A stretch of 64,000 bases of DNA from Rhodanobacter denitrificans. GTDB taxonomy: Bacteria; Pseudomonadota; Gammaproteobacteria; Xanthomonadales; Rhodanobacteraceae. The stretch is taken from NCBI RefSeq assembly GCF_003335105.1, contig NZ_QFWQ01000006.1, forward strand, positions 434,001 through 498,000, written 5' to 3'. The first letter of the stretch is position 1, and every line of letters begins with the position of its first letter. Both the position numbers and the translations under genes were made by a program. Below are positions 17,272 to 26,173 of this stretch, one piece after another. The notes below the pieces were generated by a model. The model made no database searches, was not told where the DNA came from, and saw nothing but the letters and a program-made list of their open reading frames with translations.

Positions 17272-19566
17272 CTATCCGGGAATGGCCGCCAGCTCGGCGC
17301 GCAGCTGCAGCGCGCCGTCGACCATGTGGCGCAGGGCCTGTTCCACCTCGGGCCAGCCGCGGGTCTTCAGGCCGCAGTCGGGGTTGATCCACAGCTGCCC
17401 GGGCTGCAGCACGTCGAGCGCCTTGTGCAGCAGAGCGAGGATTTCCTCCTGCCCGGGCACGCGCGGGGAGTGGATGTCGTAGACGCCGGGACCGATGCCG
17501 TTCGGGTAGCGAAAGCGGGCGAAGGCGTCGAGCAGTTCCATCCGCGAACGGCTGGTCTCGATCGAGATCACGTCGGCGTCCATCGCCGCCACCGCCTCGA
17601 TGATGTCGTTGAACTCCGAGTAGCACATGTGGGTGTGGATCTGGGTTGCATCGCGCACCCCGCCGGCGGCGATGCGGAAGCATTCCACCGCCCACGCCAG
17701 GTAGCCGGGCCAGTCGGCGCGACGCAGCGGCAGGCCTTCGCGCAGGGCCGGCTCGTCGATCTGGATCAGCCCGATGCCGGCCGCTTCCAGGTCGTGCACC
17801 TCGTCGCGCAGGGCCAGCGCGATCTGCCGGCAGACGGTTTCGCGCGGCAGGTCGTCGCGTACGAACGACCACTGCAGCATCGTCACCGGGCCGGTCAGCA
17901 TGCCCTTCATTGGCTTGTCGGTGAGCGATTGCGCGTAGCGCGACCAGCGCACCGTCATCGGCGCGGGCCGGGCCACGTCGCCCCAGATCACCGGCGGTTT
18001 GACGCAGCGCGAACCGTAGCTCTGCACCCAGCCGAGCCGGGTGAACAGGTAGCCGTCCAGTTGCTCGCCGAAGTACTCGACCATGTCGTTGCGCTCGGGC
18101 TCGCCATGCACCAGCACATCCAGGCCGAGGCGCTCCTGGAAGCGCACCACCCGGTTGATTTCCGCCTGAAGCCGCTGCTCGTAGGCCGCGTCGTCGAGCT
18201 TGCCGGCGCGATGCGCGGCGCGTGCCTTGCGCAGGTCGTCGGTCTGCGGAAACGAGCCGATCGTGGTGGTGGGCAGCGGTGGCAGGTCGAGGACTTCGGC
18301 CTGGGTCACCCGGCGCTTCGCATGGGCGGATCGGCGCAGGGAGGCCTGCGGGCCGAGCGCGTGCAGGCGGCCACGCACGCCGGCAACGACCACGCCGGGC
18401 GCATTCGCCTGCGCGTCCAGCAGCCCCTGTTGCGCGACCAGTGCGGCATCGGCTTCGGGCTGGCCGGCGAGGGCATCGGCGTACACGCGCAGCTCCTCGA
18501 GCTTCTGCCGCGCGAACGCCATCGACGCGCGACGCTGCGGGTCGAGCCCGGTTTCCGCTTCAAGGTCGATCGGCACATGCAGCAGCGAGCACGATGGCGC
18601 CAGCCACAGGCGTTCGCCGCCGATCCGCGCCTGTGCCCTGCGCAGCAATGGCAGCACGCGCGCGGGATGGCTGCGCCAGATGTTGCGGCCGTCGACCACA
18701 CCGGCGCTGAGGATGCGGTCGGCGGGCAGCGCATCCAGCACGGCATCGAGCTGCTCCGGTGCGCGCGCCAGATCGACGTGCAGGCCGTCGGCCGGCAACG
18801 CGGCAGCCATGGCCAGGTTGTCGCCCAGCGCGCCGAAATAGCTGGCCAGCAGCAGCCGCGGCATGCGCGCCGCGGCGAGCGTCGCGTACGCATGGCGGTA
18901 CGCCGCGCGGTCGTCGTCGTCCAGGTCGAGTACCAGGCAGGGCTCGTCCAGCTGCACCCAGTCGGCGCCGGCGTCGGCCAGTTGCCCGAGCAGGTCGGCA
19001 TAGGGCGGCAGCAGGGCATCGAGCAGGGTGAGCCGGTCGCTGCCGTCCACCGTCTTGGAGAGCAGCAGGAACGACACGGGACCGAGCAGCACCGGCCGCG
19101 CATGCAGGCCGAGCGACCTTGCCTCGCGGAATTCCGCCAGCGGCTTGTCGCCGCTGAGCGCAAAGCGCTGGCCGGCCTGCAGCTCCGGCACCAGGTAGTG
19201 GTAGTTGGTGTCGAACCACTTGGTCATCTCCAGCGCGTGCAGGTCGTGGCCGCCACGCTTGTGGCCGCGGGCCATCGCGAAGTAGCCGTCCAGCGCATTT
19301 TCCGCAAACACCGGCCGGTAGCGCTCGGGGATGGCGTCGAACAGTACGGCGGTATCGAGCACGTGGTCGTACAGGCTGAAGTCGTTGCACGGCACGACAT
19401 CGGCGCCGGCAGCGCGCGCCAGTTGCCAGTGGCGAAGGCGCAGGATGCGGGCGGTGTCCTGCAGCGCCCGCGCGTCGGTGTCGCCGCGCCAGTGCGATTC
19501 GAGTACGCGCTTGAGTTCGCGTTTCAGGCCGATGCGCGGAAAGCCGGCATGGGTAACGAGTGCCAT
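17272..19566 (-). CDS. metE: Cobalamin-independent methionine synthase
   Basis: Transfers the methyl group of 5-methyl-tetrahydrofolate-triglutamate to homocysteine. The 764-residue product starts MALVTHAGFPRIGLKRELK after a perfect AGGAGG-like site. The zinc ligands are in IHTHMCYSEFND (His, Cys), in the Glu of the SIETSRSR strand region and in NPDCGLKTRGW (Cys). Its leader carries a cobalamin riboswitch, so it should be shut off when B12 is present, implying a B12-dependent MetH elsewhere in the genome. It lies upstream of metK on the same strand, with a hairpin between. Confidence 0.98.
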   Translation of the reverse strand: MALVTHAGFPRIGLKRELKRVLESHWRGDTDARALQDTARILRLRHWQLARAAGADVVPCNDFSLYDHVLDTAVLFDAIPERYRPVFAENALDGYFAMARGHKRGGHDLHALEMTKWFDTNYHYLVPELQAGQRFALSGDKPLAEFREARSLGLHARPVLLGPVSFLLLSKTVDGSDRLTLLDALLPPYADLLGQLADAGADWVQLDEPCLVLDLDDDDRAAYRHAYATLAAARMPRLLLASYFGALGDNLAMAAALPADGLHVDLARAPEQLDAVLDALPADRILSAGVVDGRNIWRSHPARVLPLLRRAQARIGGERLWLAPSCSLLHVPIDLEAETGLDPQRRASMAFARQKLEELRVYADALAGQPEADAALVAQQGLLDAQANAPGVVVAGVRGRLHALGPQASLRRSAHAKRRVTQAEVLDLPPLPTTTIGSFPQTDDLRKARAAHRAGKLDDAAYEQRLQAEINRVVRFQERLGLDVLVHGEPERNDMVEYFGEQLDGYLFTRLGWVQSYGSRCVKPPVIWGDVARPAPMTVRWSRYAQSLTDKPMKGMLTGPVTMLQWSFVRDDLPRETVCRQIALALRDEVHDLEAAGIGLIQIDEPALREGLPLRRADWPGYLAWAVECFRIAAGGVRDATQIHTHMCYSEFNDIIEAVAAMDADVISIETSRSRMELLDAFARFRYPNGIGPGVYDIHSPRVPGQEEILALLHKALDVLQPGQLWINPDCGLKTRGWPEVEQALRHMVDGALQLRAELAAIPG

Positions 19567-19774
19567 GGATATTCCTCCTGCAGGATGGGCAAAGAGGAAC
19601 GAAGGAGATGGCCGACGGGATTGCCGGACCGTTGACCTTCGCCCCCGCGGGCGAACCGGTGTTGCCGCGGGCAGGCGAAGCCGGCGCGAGGCCATGGGGG
19701 CCGCGACGCGCAGGCAACGGTGTTTCCCCGCGGAAACGCCAGGCCGGACGGAAACGCATGTGGGCGCTTCCGGC

Positions 19775-19958
19775 TGAGGCAGGTATTCGGGCTCGTGGAC
19801 GTGTTGCGCGGCCTACTGTCCGTCGCTTCCCGGATGCATCGCATCCAGTGCCTGTGACGGAGGTCGTTTCCACATACCGCTGCGGGGCAGCGCCGGATTC
19901 GCACCGGCTTCCCTTGAGGCCGTCGCTTCACTCACATGAGGCGACGGCTACCATCAAC
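19775..19958 (-). promoter_or_regulatory. Cobalamin riboswitch before metE
   Basis: On the minus strand the leader reads GGGAAGCCGGTGCGAATCC, then GCGCTGCCCCGCAGCGG, then a GTCACAGGCACTGG segment, GGGAAGCGACGGACAGTAG and finally GAGCCCGAATACCTGCC. These are the conserved blocks of the B12-sensing aptamer in the right order. It ends about 210 bases before the metE start; the segment between (19567-19774) is leader DNA with no gene that I can support. Confidence 0.95.
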
Positions 19959-19965
19959 GTTTCGC

Positions 19966-19994
19966 AAATTAGACGTATGGACGTCCAAAGTCAA
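19966..19994 (-). promoter_or_regulatory. Probable metE promoter with GACGT repeats in the spacer
   Basis: On the minus strand TTGACT (19989-19994) is 17 bases from TAATTT (19966-19971), just upstream of the riboswitch. The spacer contains GGACGTCC, a perfect 8-base palindrome, followed by ATACGTCT; together they resemble two tandem Met boxes (AGACGTCT), which in enteric bacteria bind MetJ. MetJ is not known from xanthomonads, so the protein that would bind is unclear. Confidence 0.45.
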
Positions 19995-20024
19995 ACGTCC
20001 ATGCCGCCACGCCAACGGGATGAG

Positions 20025-21011
20025 TCAGGCGGCCAGCCGTTCGCCGCTGGCCAGCGCGGCGAAGTAGTCGCGGGTCAGGCGCAACTGCTCGCTGGCGGTC
20101 TCGGCGCGGTTGACCACCTGCCGGAACGCGGCGTTCTCGGGGCGGTCCTTCGCATACCAGCCCAGGTGCTTGCGCGCGATGCGCACGCCGGCCGGTTCGC
20201 CGTAGAACGCGTGCAGGTGCTCGAGGTGGCCGAGCAGGATCGCGGCGACTTCGGCCGGCTCCGGTTCGGGCAGCAGTTCGCCGGTGGCCAGGTAGTGGGC
20301 GATCTCGCGGAAGATCCATGGCCGGCCCTGGGCGCCGCGGCCGATCATCACGGCGTCGGCGCCGGTGACGGCGAGCACGTGCCTGGCCTGCTGCGGCGTG
20401 CAGACGTCGCCGTTGGCCAGCACCGGGATGCGCACGGCGGCCTTCACCGCGGCGATGGTGGCGTACTCGGCCTCGCCCTCGTACTTGTCGGCGCGGGTGC
20501 GGCCGTGCACAGCCAGCGCGGCGATGCCTGCGTCCTCGGCGATGCGCGCGATGTTCAGAGCGTTCCTGTTGTCGCGGTTCCAGCCGGTGCGGATCTTCAG
20601 CGTCACCGGCACCTCCACCGCTTCCACCACCGCCTTCACGATGCGCGCCACCAGCGGCTCGTCCTGCAGCAGCGCGGAACCGGACCACACGTTGCATACC
20701 TTCTTCGCCGGGCAGCCCATGTTGATGTCGATCAGCTGCGCGCCGTTGGCGACGTTGAAGCGCGCCGCCTCGGCCAGCATCGCCGGGTCGTAGCCGGCGA
20801 TCTGCACGCTGACGGGCTCGGGCTCGCCGGCGTGGTCCATCCGGTGCAGCGACTTGCGCGTGTGCCACAGCTTCGGATCGGCGTTGGTCATCTCCGACAC
20901 GGCCAGCCCCGCGCCCAGCCGCTTGCACAGCAGGCGGAACGGCTTATCGGTGACGCCCGCCATCGGGGCTAGCACCAGCGGCGGGTCGATCAGGTAAGGG
21001 CCGATTTGCAT
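20025..21011 (-). CDS. dusB: tRNA-dihydrouridine synthase B
   Basis: Flavoenzyme that reduces uridines in the tRNA D-loop. The 328-residue product has the TIM-barrel FMN motifs LVLAPMAGVTDKPFR, DINMGCPAKKV (catalytic Cys in GCP), LKIRTGW, AVHGRTR and IPVLANGD, and GADAVMIGRGAQGRPW. In many relatives dusB is paired with fis; here no fis follows, and metE lies beyond 450 bases of leader DNA. The upstream frame overlaps the PepSY gene, but MQIGPYLIDPP is the family start. Confidence 0.95.
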   Translation of the reverse strand: MQIGPYLIDPPLVLAPMAGVTDKPFRLLCKRLGAGLAVSEMTNADPKLWHTRKSLHRMDHAGEPEPVSVQIAGYDPAMLAEAARFNVANGAQLIDINMGCPAKKVCNVWSGSALLQDEPLVARIVKAVVEAVEVPVTLKIRTGWNRDNRNALNIARIAEDAGIAALAVHGRTRADKYEGEAEYATIAAVKAAVRIPVLANGDVCTPQQARHVLAVTGADAVMIGRGAQGRPWIFREIAHYLATGELLPEPEPAEVAAILLGHLEHLHAFYGEPAGVRIARKHLGWYAKDRPENAAFRQVVNRAETASEQLRLTRDYFAALASGERLAA

Positions 21012-21057
21012 CTCGCCATTGTAACTGCGCCGGTTCGGGCGCGATGAACCGGGCCGT

Positions 21058-22164
21058 TCAGCCGCGCCGCCGTGTGCGCGCACGCCAGAACAGGAACCCG
21101 GTCACCAGGAAGAATGGGGGCAGCGTGCCGGCCACGGTCACCGCGAGCCGCCACGCACGGCCGCCGACGCCGCCCGAGTGCAGCGGATAGACCGCGTTGT
21201 TGATGCGCGTGCCGATGCCATCGGCGGTGGCGTCGTGGCTGCCCAGCACGGTGGCGTCATAGGGGTCGAGCCAGATCGTGCTGCGCCCGACCGGGTGCCA
21301 CTCGCCGGGCGCCTGCGCGCGGATTGCCACCTGGCCGTTGCGCGCTCCCGGCAGCGTCACGCGATGCAGGGCGGCGCCGGGCAACGCACGTTGCGCTGCG
21401 GTCAGCACGGCGGCCCAGTCGATCGGGGCGTCGCGCCGCGCGATCGCCGCGGGTGGTGGCAGCGGCGTCGCCTCGGCGAATACCGCGCGCAGCACCCGGC
21501 CGGTGCCGGCGCCATAGACCATCAGCGTGCCGGTGAGGCTGAGCAGCAGGATCAACGGCAGGGCGAGCACGCCGGTGCTGCGGTGCCAGCTCAGCCAGCG
21601 CCGCGTGGGCGGCTGCGCATGCGGGCGCAGGCTGGCGGCGAGGTGGCGCCGGCCCGGCCACCACAGCAGCGGCCCGGACAGCAGCAGGAGCATCACCAGC
21701 CAGCCGAGCACGCCCAGCACTTCCTCGCCGGTTTTGCCGGCCAGCAGGTGGGTGTGCCACTCGCGCAGCACCTGCAGCGCGTCACCGCGCGGCGCGCGCG
21801 TCAGCAGCAGTTCGCCGCTGGCCGGGTCGAGGTAGCGGCGTGCGCCGTCGCCGAAATACAGCTGCCAAACGGGCAGGCCGGGCAGCGGCAGGTCGGCCGC
21901 GCGCAGGTCCTGCGGCTGCCATTCCGCGGCGATGCGCGAGAGCACCGCAGCGCGTTGCGCCGCGTCGGGCGGGGCGTGTCCGGCGAGCTGCGGGTAGACC
22001 ATGCGCAGCCATGACTGCTGCCAGGCGAGCAGGCTGCCGCTGAGCGCGATCAGCGCGTACGCCACGCCGACGCTGAGGCCGATCCACAGGTGCAGCCGCT
22101 GCAGCCACTGCCGCGCGCGTCCGCGCAGCCGCCAGGGCGTCGGTTCGGCGGCGGGCCTGATCAA
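21058..22164 (-). CDS. PepSY-domain iron-regulated membrane protein
   Basis: A 368-residue inner-membrane protein of the PepSY-associated TM family (COG3182), whose members (FpvG type) act in periplasmic release of iron from siderophores. Membrane helices lie at about 20-42 (LHLWIGLSVGVAYALIALSGSL), 130-150, 183-205 and 335-360; PepSY-like periplasmic parts lie between them. His residues in REWHTHLL and LSWHRSTG fit the haem- or metal-binding histidines of the family. The best start is a TTG at 22164, whose bases overlap the TGA of the small ORF upstream, so translation should be coupled. A Fur box precedes the pair, which supports a role in iron uptake. Confidence 0.85.
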   Translation of the reverse strand: MIRPAAEPTPWRLRGRARQWLQRLHLWIGLSVGVAYALIALSGSLLAWQQSWLRMVYPQLAGHAPPDAAQRAAVLSRIAAEWQPQDLRAADLPLPGLPVWQLYFGDGARRYLDPASGELLLTRAPRGDALQVLREWHTHLLAGKTGEEVLGVLGWLVMLLLLSGPLLWWPGRRHLAASLRPHAQPPTRRWLSWHRSTGVLALPLILLLSLTGTLMVYGAGTGRVLRAVFAEATPLPPPAAIARRDAPIDWAAVLTAAQRALPGAALHRVTLPGARNGQVAIRAQAPGEWHPVGRSTIWLDPYDATVLGSHDATADGIGTRINNAVYPLHSGGVGGRAWRLAVTVAGTLPPFFLVTGFLFWRARTRRRG

Positions 22165-22295
22165 AACACGTGCTGCCAGGTCAGCGGGGCCATGCGGCGG
22201 CGGGCGAAGTACGTATTGCTGTCGCCCATGGTCTGCGCGACGTAGTTGATGTATCGGACGATCGCGCGAACGTGCGGGCGGACAGGGAACGGCAT
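22161..22295 (-). CDS. Small ORF of 44 residues before the PepSY gene
   Basis: A short reading frame with GGAGG five bases before its ATG, which is a much better ribosome site than that of the PepSY gene. It encodes MPFPVRPHVRAIVRY, then INYVAQTMGDSNTYFARRR and ends PLTWQHVF. I do not recognise it. There is no signal peptide or membrane helix; it is basic, with Arg and His clusters. Its TGA overlaps the TTG start of the membrane protein, and a Fur box lies 34 bases upstream. It could be a leader that couples translation, a small iron-uptake protein, or the remnant of a larger gene. Confidence 0.6.
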   Translation of the reverse strand: MPFPVRPHVRAIVRYINYVAQTMGDSNTYFARRRMAPLTWQHVF

Positions 22296-22328
22296 GAGGC
22301 CTCCGGTTGGTGGAGGCACATGTTAAAT

Positions 22329-22347
22329 GAAAATGATTCGCAATAAC
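22329..22347 (-). promoter_or_regulatory. Fur box
   Basis: GAAAATGATTCGCAATAAC matches the 19-base Fur consensus (GATAATGATAATCATTATC) at 13 positions. It lies between the nucleoside transporter and the small ORF, in the only AT-rich stretch there, so it should give iron repression of the small ORF and PepSY gene. Confidence 0.75.
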
Positions 22348-22377
22348 AATCAACCAGTGCGGCCGGATAGTCGCGAC

Positions 22378-23637
22378 TCACACGTGCAGCGGCATCCCCG
22401 TCTCACCGCGCACATGCTTATGCCGGAACAGGATCGCGAACAGCACCGCCACCACCAGCGAGTAGGACGCGAAGCTGATCCAGATGCCGTGCCAGTCCTT
22501 GCTGCCGTCGGCGTGGGTGAACCAGATGTCAATGATCACACCGCTGATCGAACTGCCCAGGATCGCGCCGATGCCGTTGGTCATCAGCATGAACAGGCCC
22601 TGCGCGCTGGCGCGGATCGCCGGGTCGCTCTGCTCCTCGACGAACAGCGAGCCGGAGATGTTGAAGAAGTCGAACGCCATGCCGTAGACGATGCACGACA
22701 GCACGATCATCCACAGTCCCGGGCCCGGATCGCCATAGGCGAACAGGCCGAAGCGCAGCACCCAGGCGACCATGCTGATCAGCATCACCGTCTTGATGCC
22801 GAAGCGCTTGAAGAAGAACGGGATGGCCAGGATGAACAGGGTTTCGGACACCTGCGAGATCGACATGATGATCGCCGGGTAGCGCACCGCGAGCATCCCC
22901 TTGTACGCGTCGACCTTGGCGAAGTCGTGCAGGAAGGTGTCGCCGTAGGCGTTGGTCAGCTGCAGCGCCGCGCCCAGCATCATCGCGAACAGGAAGAAGA
23001 TCGCCATCTTGCCGTTGCGGAACAGCGCGAACGAGGTCAGCCCCAGCGTATCCAGCCACGACGTGTGCGCCTGGCCGCGCAGCCGCGGCGGGCACTTGGG
23101 CAGGGTGAACGCATACAGGCCGAGCAGGAGCGCCGCGCCGGAGGCCACATAGAACTGGCCGCCGGAGGTCTCCAGGTGCAGCAGGCTCACCGTCCACATG
23201 GCGGCGATGAAGCCCACCGTGCCCCACACGCGGATCGGCGGGAACACCAGCACCACGTCCGCTCCGTCGCTCTTCAATGCGTTGTACGCCACCGCGATTG
23301 CCAGCGAGATCGTCGGCATGTAGCACATCATGTTGAGCAGCATCACCCAGAACAGCGCGTTCGGGTTGTCGATCGAGGGCACGATGAACAGCACGACCGC
23401 ACCGCCGATGTGCAGCAGGCCGTAGAGCTTCTCCGCGTTGAGCCACTTGTCCGCGATTACGCCCATCAGCGAAGGCATGAACAGCGAGGCGATGCCCATG
23501 GTCGAGAAGATCGCGCCGAACTGCGCACCGGACCAGTGGCGGTACTGGAACCAGTACGCGCCGATCGTGATCAGCCACGCGCCCCACACGAAAAACTGCA
23601 GGAAGTTCATTGCCACGAGGCGGAGCTTGATGCTCAT
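22378..23637 (-). CDS. Nucleoside:H+ symporter (NupG/XapB-like)
   Basis: A 419-residue major-facilitator transporter of the nucleoside:H+ symporter family. It starts MSIKLRLVAMNFLQFFVWGAWLITIG, the typical first helix, followed by about twelve hydrophobic segments, for example NALFWVMLLNMMCYMPTISLA and LTNAYGDTFLHDF. The C-terminal loop and last helix end with RHKHVRGETGMPLHV. The family imports purine and pyrimidine nucleosides with protons; some xanthomonad members act in other catabolic pathways, so the substrate is not certain. Upstream is a uracil-DNA-glycosylase-like gene; no shared pathway is obvious. Confidence 0.9.
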   Translation of the reverse strand: MSIKLRLVAMNFLQFFVWGAWLITIGAYWFQYRHWSGAQFGAIFSTMGIASLFMPSLMGVIADKWLNAEKLYGLLHIGGAVVLFIVPSIDNPNALFWVMLLNMMCYMPTISLAIAVAYNALKSDGADVVLVFPPIRVWGTVGFIAAMWTVSLLHLETSGGQFYVASGAALLLGLYAFTLPKCPPRLRGQAHTSWLDTLGLTSFALFRNGKMAIFFLFAMMLGAALQLTNAYGDTFLHDFAKVDAYKGMLAVRYPAIIMSISQVSETLFILAIPFFFKRFGIKTVMLISMVAWVLRFGLFAYGDPGPGLWMIVLSCIVYGMAFDFFNISGSLFVEEQSDPAIRASAQGLFMLMTNGIGAILGSSISGVIIDIWFTHADGSKDWHGIWISFASYSLVVAVLFAILFRHKHVRGETGMPLHV

Positions 23638-23757
23638 CGGCCGCTGTCCAGCATGTCGGATTCCCCAGGAAAGGCCGAGGGAACGGCCCCGTGGCCATGA
23701 AGCCCGGGCAGGGTAGAGGAATCGGCTGGCGGGCGGCAAGGCGCGCCGCGGCGCGGC

Positions 23758-24360
23758 TCAGCCCGGTGCGTGCAGCGCCGCGGCCACGCGTTCGCGCAGC
23801 ACCGGCAGCAGTTCCGTTTCGAACCACGCATTGCGTGCCAGCCACAACCGGTTGCGCGGGCTGGGATGCGGCAGCGGCAGCACGCCGCGCGCCAGGTGCT
23901 CGCGCCAGGCCAGGACGGTGTCGGTGAGCGTGCGGCCGCGCCGCTCGCCGAGCATGCCGGCCTGCGCGTACTGGCCGATCGCCAGGGTCAGTCGCACCTG
24001 GACCAGTCGCGGCAGCAGCAGCGGATGCCAGGCGGGCGCGCATTCCGGCCGTGGCGGCAGGTCGCCGCCCTTGCCGCTGCCGGGGAAGCAGAAACCCATC
24101 GGCACGATGGCGATTTTCTGCGCGTCGTAGAAGGTGGGCTTGTCCACGCCCAGCCAGTCGCGCAGGCGGTCGCCGCTCACGTCGTTGAACGGGATGCCGG
24201 TCTCGTGCACCTTGCGCCCCGGCGCCTGGCTCACGATCAACAGGCGCGATTGCAGCGACGCCTGCAGGACCGGGCGCGGTCCCAGCGGCAGGTGTTTCTC
24301 GCAGAGGCGGCAGGCGCGGATGCGCGCCATCAGGTGCTCGAAGGATTCGTCTCGGCTCAT
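23758..24360 (-). CDS. Uracil-DNA-glycosylase-family protein
   Basis: A 200-residue protein of the uracil-DNA glycosylase-like superfamily. The N-terminus has a CRLCEKHLP pair of cysteines, only half of the usual iron-sulphur set. Next come LLIVSQAPGRKVHETGIPFNDVSG (the water-activating loop region GxxPG-like) and VPMGFCFPGSGKGGDLPPRPEC, and finally LPLPHPSPRNRLW, like the HPSP intercalation motif. It is probably a base-excision or DNA-binding enzyme, though activity on uracil is not assured. Its ATG overlaps the TGA of the FAD-linked oxidase gene (ATGA), so the two are translationally coupled. Confidence 0.85.
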   Translation of the reverse strand: MSRDESFEHLMARIRACRLCEKHLPLGPRPVLQASLQSRLLIVSQAPGRKVHETGIPFNDVSGDRLRDWLGVDKPTFYDAQKIAIVPMGFCFPGSGKGGDLPPRPECAPAWHPLLLPRLVQVRLTLAIGQYAQAGMLGERRGRTLTDTVLAWREHLARGVLPLPHPSPRNRLWLARNAWFETELLPVLRERVAAALHAPG

Positions 24361-25748
24361 GGCAGCAGCTTGCCGGGGTTCAAGATGCCGTCCGGGTCGA
24401 ACGCCGCCTTGATCCCGCGCATCAGGCCCAGCGTCGCGCCCGACAGCGCCAGCGGCATGAACTCGCGTTTCACCACGCCGATGCCGTGCTCGCCGGATAT
24501 CGTGCCGCCCAGCGCGATCACCCGTTCGAACAGCTCGGGCAGGGCGGCGTATGCGCGCTCGATCTCGTCCACGTCGCGCGGCAGGAAGTTCACGTGCAGG
24601 TTGCCGTTGCCGGCGTGGCCGAAGCTCACGATCGGCACGGCGTGCTTTTCCGCCAGCGCGCGCACGTTGTCCACCAGCGCGGGCAGGCGCGAGACCGGCA
24701 CCACCACGTCCTCGTTGATCTTGTGCTGGGTGACCGCTTGCTGGGCGAACGACAGTGCCTTGCGCGCGGCCCACAGCGCGCGGGTCTGCGCTTCGTCGCG
24801 CGCCACCTCCAGCTGCACCAGGCCATCCACGCGGGCGGCGGCCTCGACTGCGGCGCAGGCCTCCTCCAGCGCATCGGGCGCGCCGTCCAGCTCGATCAGC
24901 AGCAGCGCTTCGGCCTCGGGCACGCCTGCCTCGGGCTGGTGTTCGCGCGCCAGCCTCAGCGCCAGCGCGTCCATGAACTCCAGTGCGCAGGGCGTGGCCG
25001 GCTGCGCCATGATGCGCGCCACCGCGTGCGCGGCGCTGGCGGCGTCGCGATAGCTGGCGCGCAGGCTGCGCAGCGCGGCGGGCCTCGGCGTGAGTTTCAA
25101 CGTGGCCTCGGTAATCACCGCCAGCGTGCCTTCCGAACCGATCAGCAGGCGGGTGAGGTCGTAGCCGATCGCGCTCTTGCTGGTCTGCGTGCCGCAGCGG
25201 AAGCTCTCGCCGGTGCCGGCCACGGCGGCCAGTCCCAGCACGTTGTCGCGGGTGGCGCCGTATTTCACCGCATGCGGCCCGGCGGCGTTGCAGGCGAGGT
25301 TGCCGCCCACCGTGCACCAGGGTGCCGAACCCGGGTCCGGCGCCCAGAAGAAACCAAGCGGCGCCAGCGCCTTCTGCAGCGCCTCGTTGGTGACGCCGGG
25401 CTCCACCATCGCAAGGCGGTCATCCGGAGCGATGCGCAGAATGCGGTTCATGCGCATGAAGTTCGCCACCACGCCGCCCGCCACCGGCACCGAGGCGCCG
25501 GTGGAACTGGTGCCGCCGCCACGCGCGGTGAGCGGCACGCCGTGCGCGCGGCAGGCGCGCACGAGTGCTTCGACCTGCGCGTGCGAGGTGGGAAACACCA
25601 CGGCATCGGGCAGATGTTCGTGGCGGGAATTGTCGCGGGCGGCGGCGCGCCGATCGTCGTCGGTCGTGGCGAGCGCGTCGTCGGGGAAGATTTCGCGCAG
25701 GCGGGCGAGCAATGCGGCGGGCAGGGGCATCGGCAAAGCGTAATCCAC
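24357..25748 (-). CDS. FAD-linked oxidase (GlcD / D-lactate dehydrogenase type)
   Basis: A 463-residue 2-hydroxyacid oxidoreductase of the FAD_binding_4 and FAD-oxidase C families. The FAD site shows VVFPTSHAQVEALVRAC, LTARGGGTSSTGAS and VEPGVTNEALQ, with AVKYGATRDNVLGL; the C-terminal domain ends in SFGHAGNGNLHVNFLPR, GTISGEHGIGV and FDPDGILNPGKLLP. The substrate is probably D-lactate or glycolate. The start is taken as GTG at 25748; an ATG six codons later is possible, and neither has a clear ribosome site. It overlaps the downstream glycosylase-like gene by 4 bases and follows yraN by 68 bases. Confidence 0.93.
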   Translation of the reverse strand: MDYALPMPLPAALLARLREIFPDDALATTDDDRRAAARDNSRHEHLPDAVVFPTSHAQVEALVRACRAHGVPLTARGGGTSSTGASVPVAGGVVANFMRMNRILRIAPDDRLAMVEPGVTNEALQKALAPLGFFWAPDPGSAPWCTVGGNLACNAAGPHAVKYGATRDNVLGLAAVAGTGESFRCGTQTSKSAIGYDLTRLLIGSEGTLAVITEATLKLTPRPAALRSLRASYRDAASAAHAVARIMAQPATPCALEFMDALALRLAREHQPEAGVPEAEALLLIELDGAPDALEEACAAVEAAARVDGLVQLEVARDEAQTRALWAARKALSFAQQAVTQHKINEDVVVPVSRLPALVDNVRALAEKHAVPIVSFGHAGNGNLHVNFLPRDVDEIERAYAALPELFERVIALGGTISGEHGIGVVKREFMPLALSGATLGLMRGIKAAFDPDGILNPGKLLP

Positions 25749-25816
25749 TCGTGGAAGGAATTTGCTGCCCCAGATCAGCCGGGTCGGGTCAGTCGGGCGG
25801 GATCAGTTCGGCCGGA

Positions 25817-26173
25817 TCAGCCGGCTTCGAATGCACCACGCAGCCATTCGCGCCGGATCGCATCGGGCGGCCCGTCATAGCTGACCACGTCGAAGCGGCA
25901 GCTGCGCCGCGCGTGTTGCGGATGCGCGGCCAGCCAGTGTTGCGCGGCGAGGATCAGTTTCGCCTGCTTGGCCGCGGTGACCGAGCTGGCGGCATCGCCG
26001 TGGCTGGCGCTGCGGCGGTAGCGCACCTCGACGAAGACCACGGCGTCGCCATCGCGCATCACAAGGTCCAGCTCGCCGTGGCGGGTGCTGTAGTTGCGCG
26101 CCAGCAGCTTCAGGCCGGCGCGTTCCAGCTCGGTGCAGGCGCGCTGTTCGAAATCGTCGCCGGCGGCGCGCAT
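25817..26173 (-). CDS. yraN: YraN family (UPF0102) endonuclease-like protein
   Basis: A 118-residue protein with the endonuclease-like fold of the UPF0102 family. It shows FEQRACTELERAGLKLLARNYSTRHGELDLVMRDGDAVVFVEVRYRRS, which contains the acidic pair and the E-x-K-like (VEVR) site of restriction-enzyme-fold nucleases. Its biochemical role is not settled. The ATG overlaps the lpoA stop by one base (TGATG), so the two are co-translated, and lpoA-yraN beside divergent rsmI matches the E. coli yraL-yraM-yraN order. Confidence 0.93.
   Translation of the reverse strand: MRAAGDDFEQRACTELERAGLKLLARNYSTRHGELDLVMRDGDAVVFVEVRYRRSASHGDAASSVTAAKQAKLILAAQHWLAAHPQHARRSCRFDVVSYDGPPDAIRREWLRGAFEAG

Noticed and set aside
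24357-25748. Lactate or glycolate operon with the nucleoside transporter
   Set aside because: No regulator, partner subunits (GlcE/GlcF) or shared pathway genes are visible nearby.
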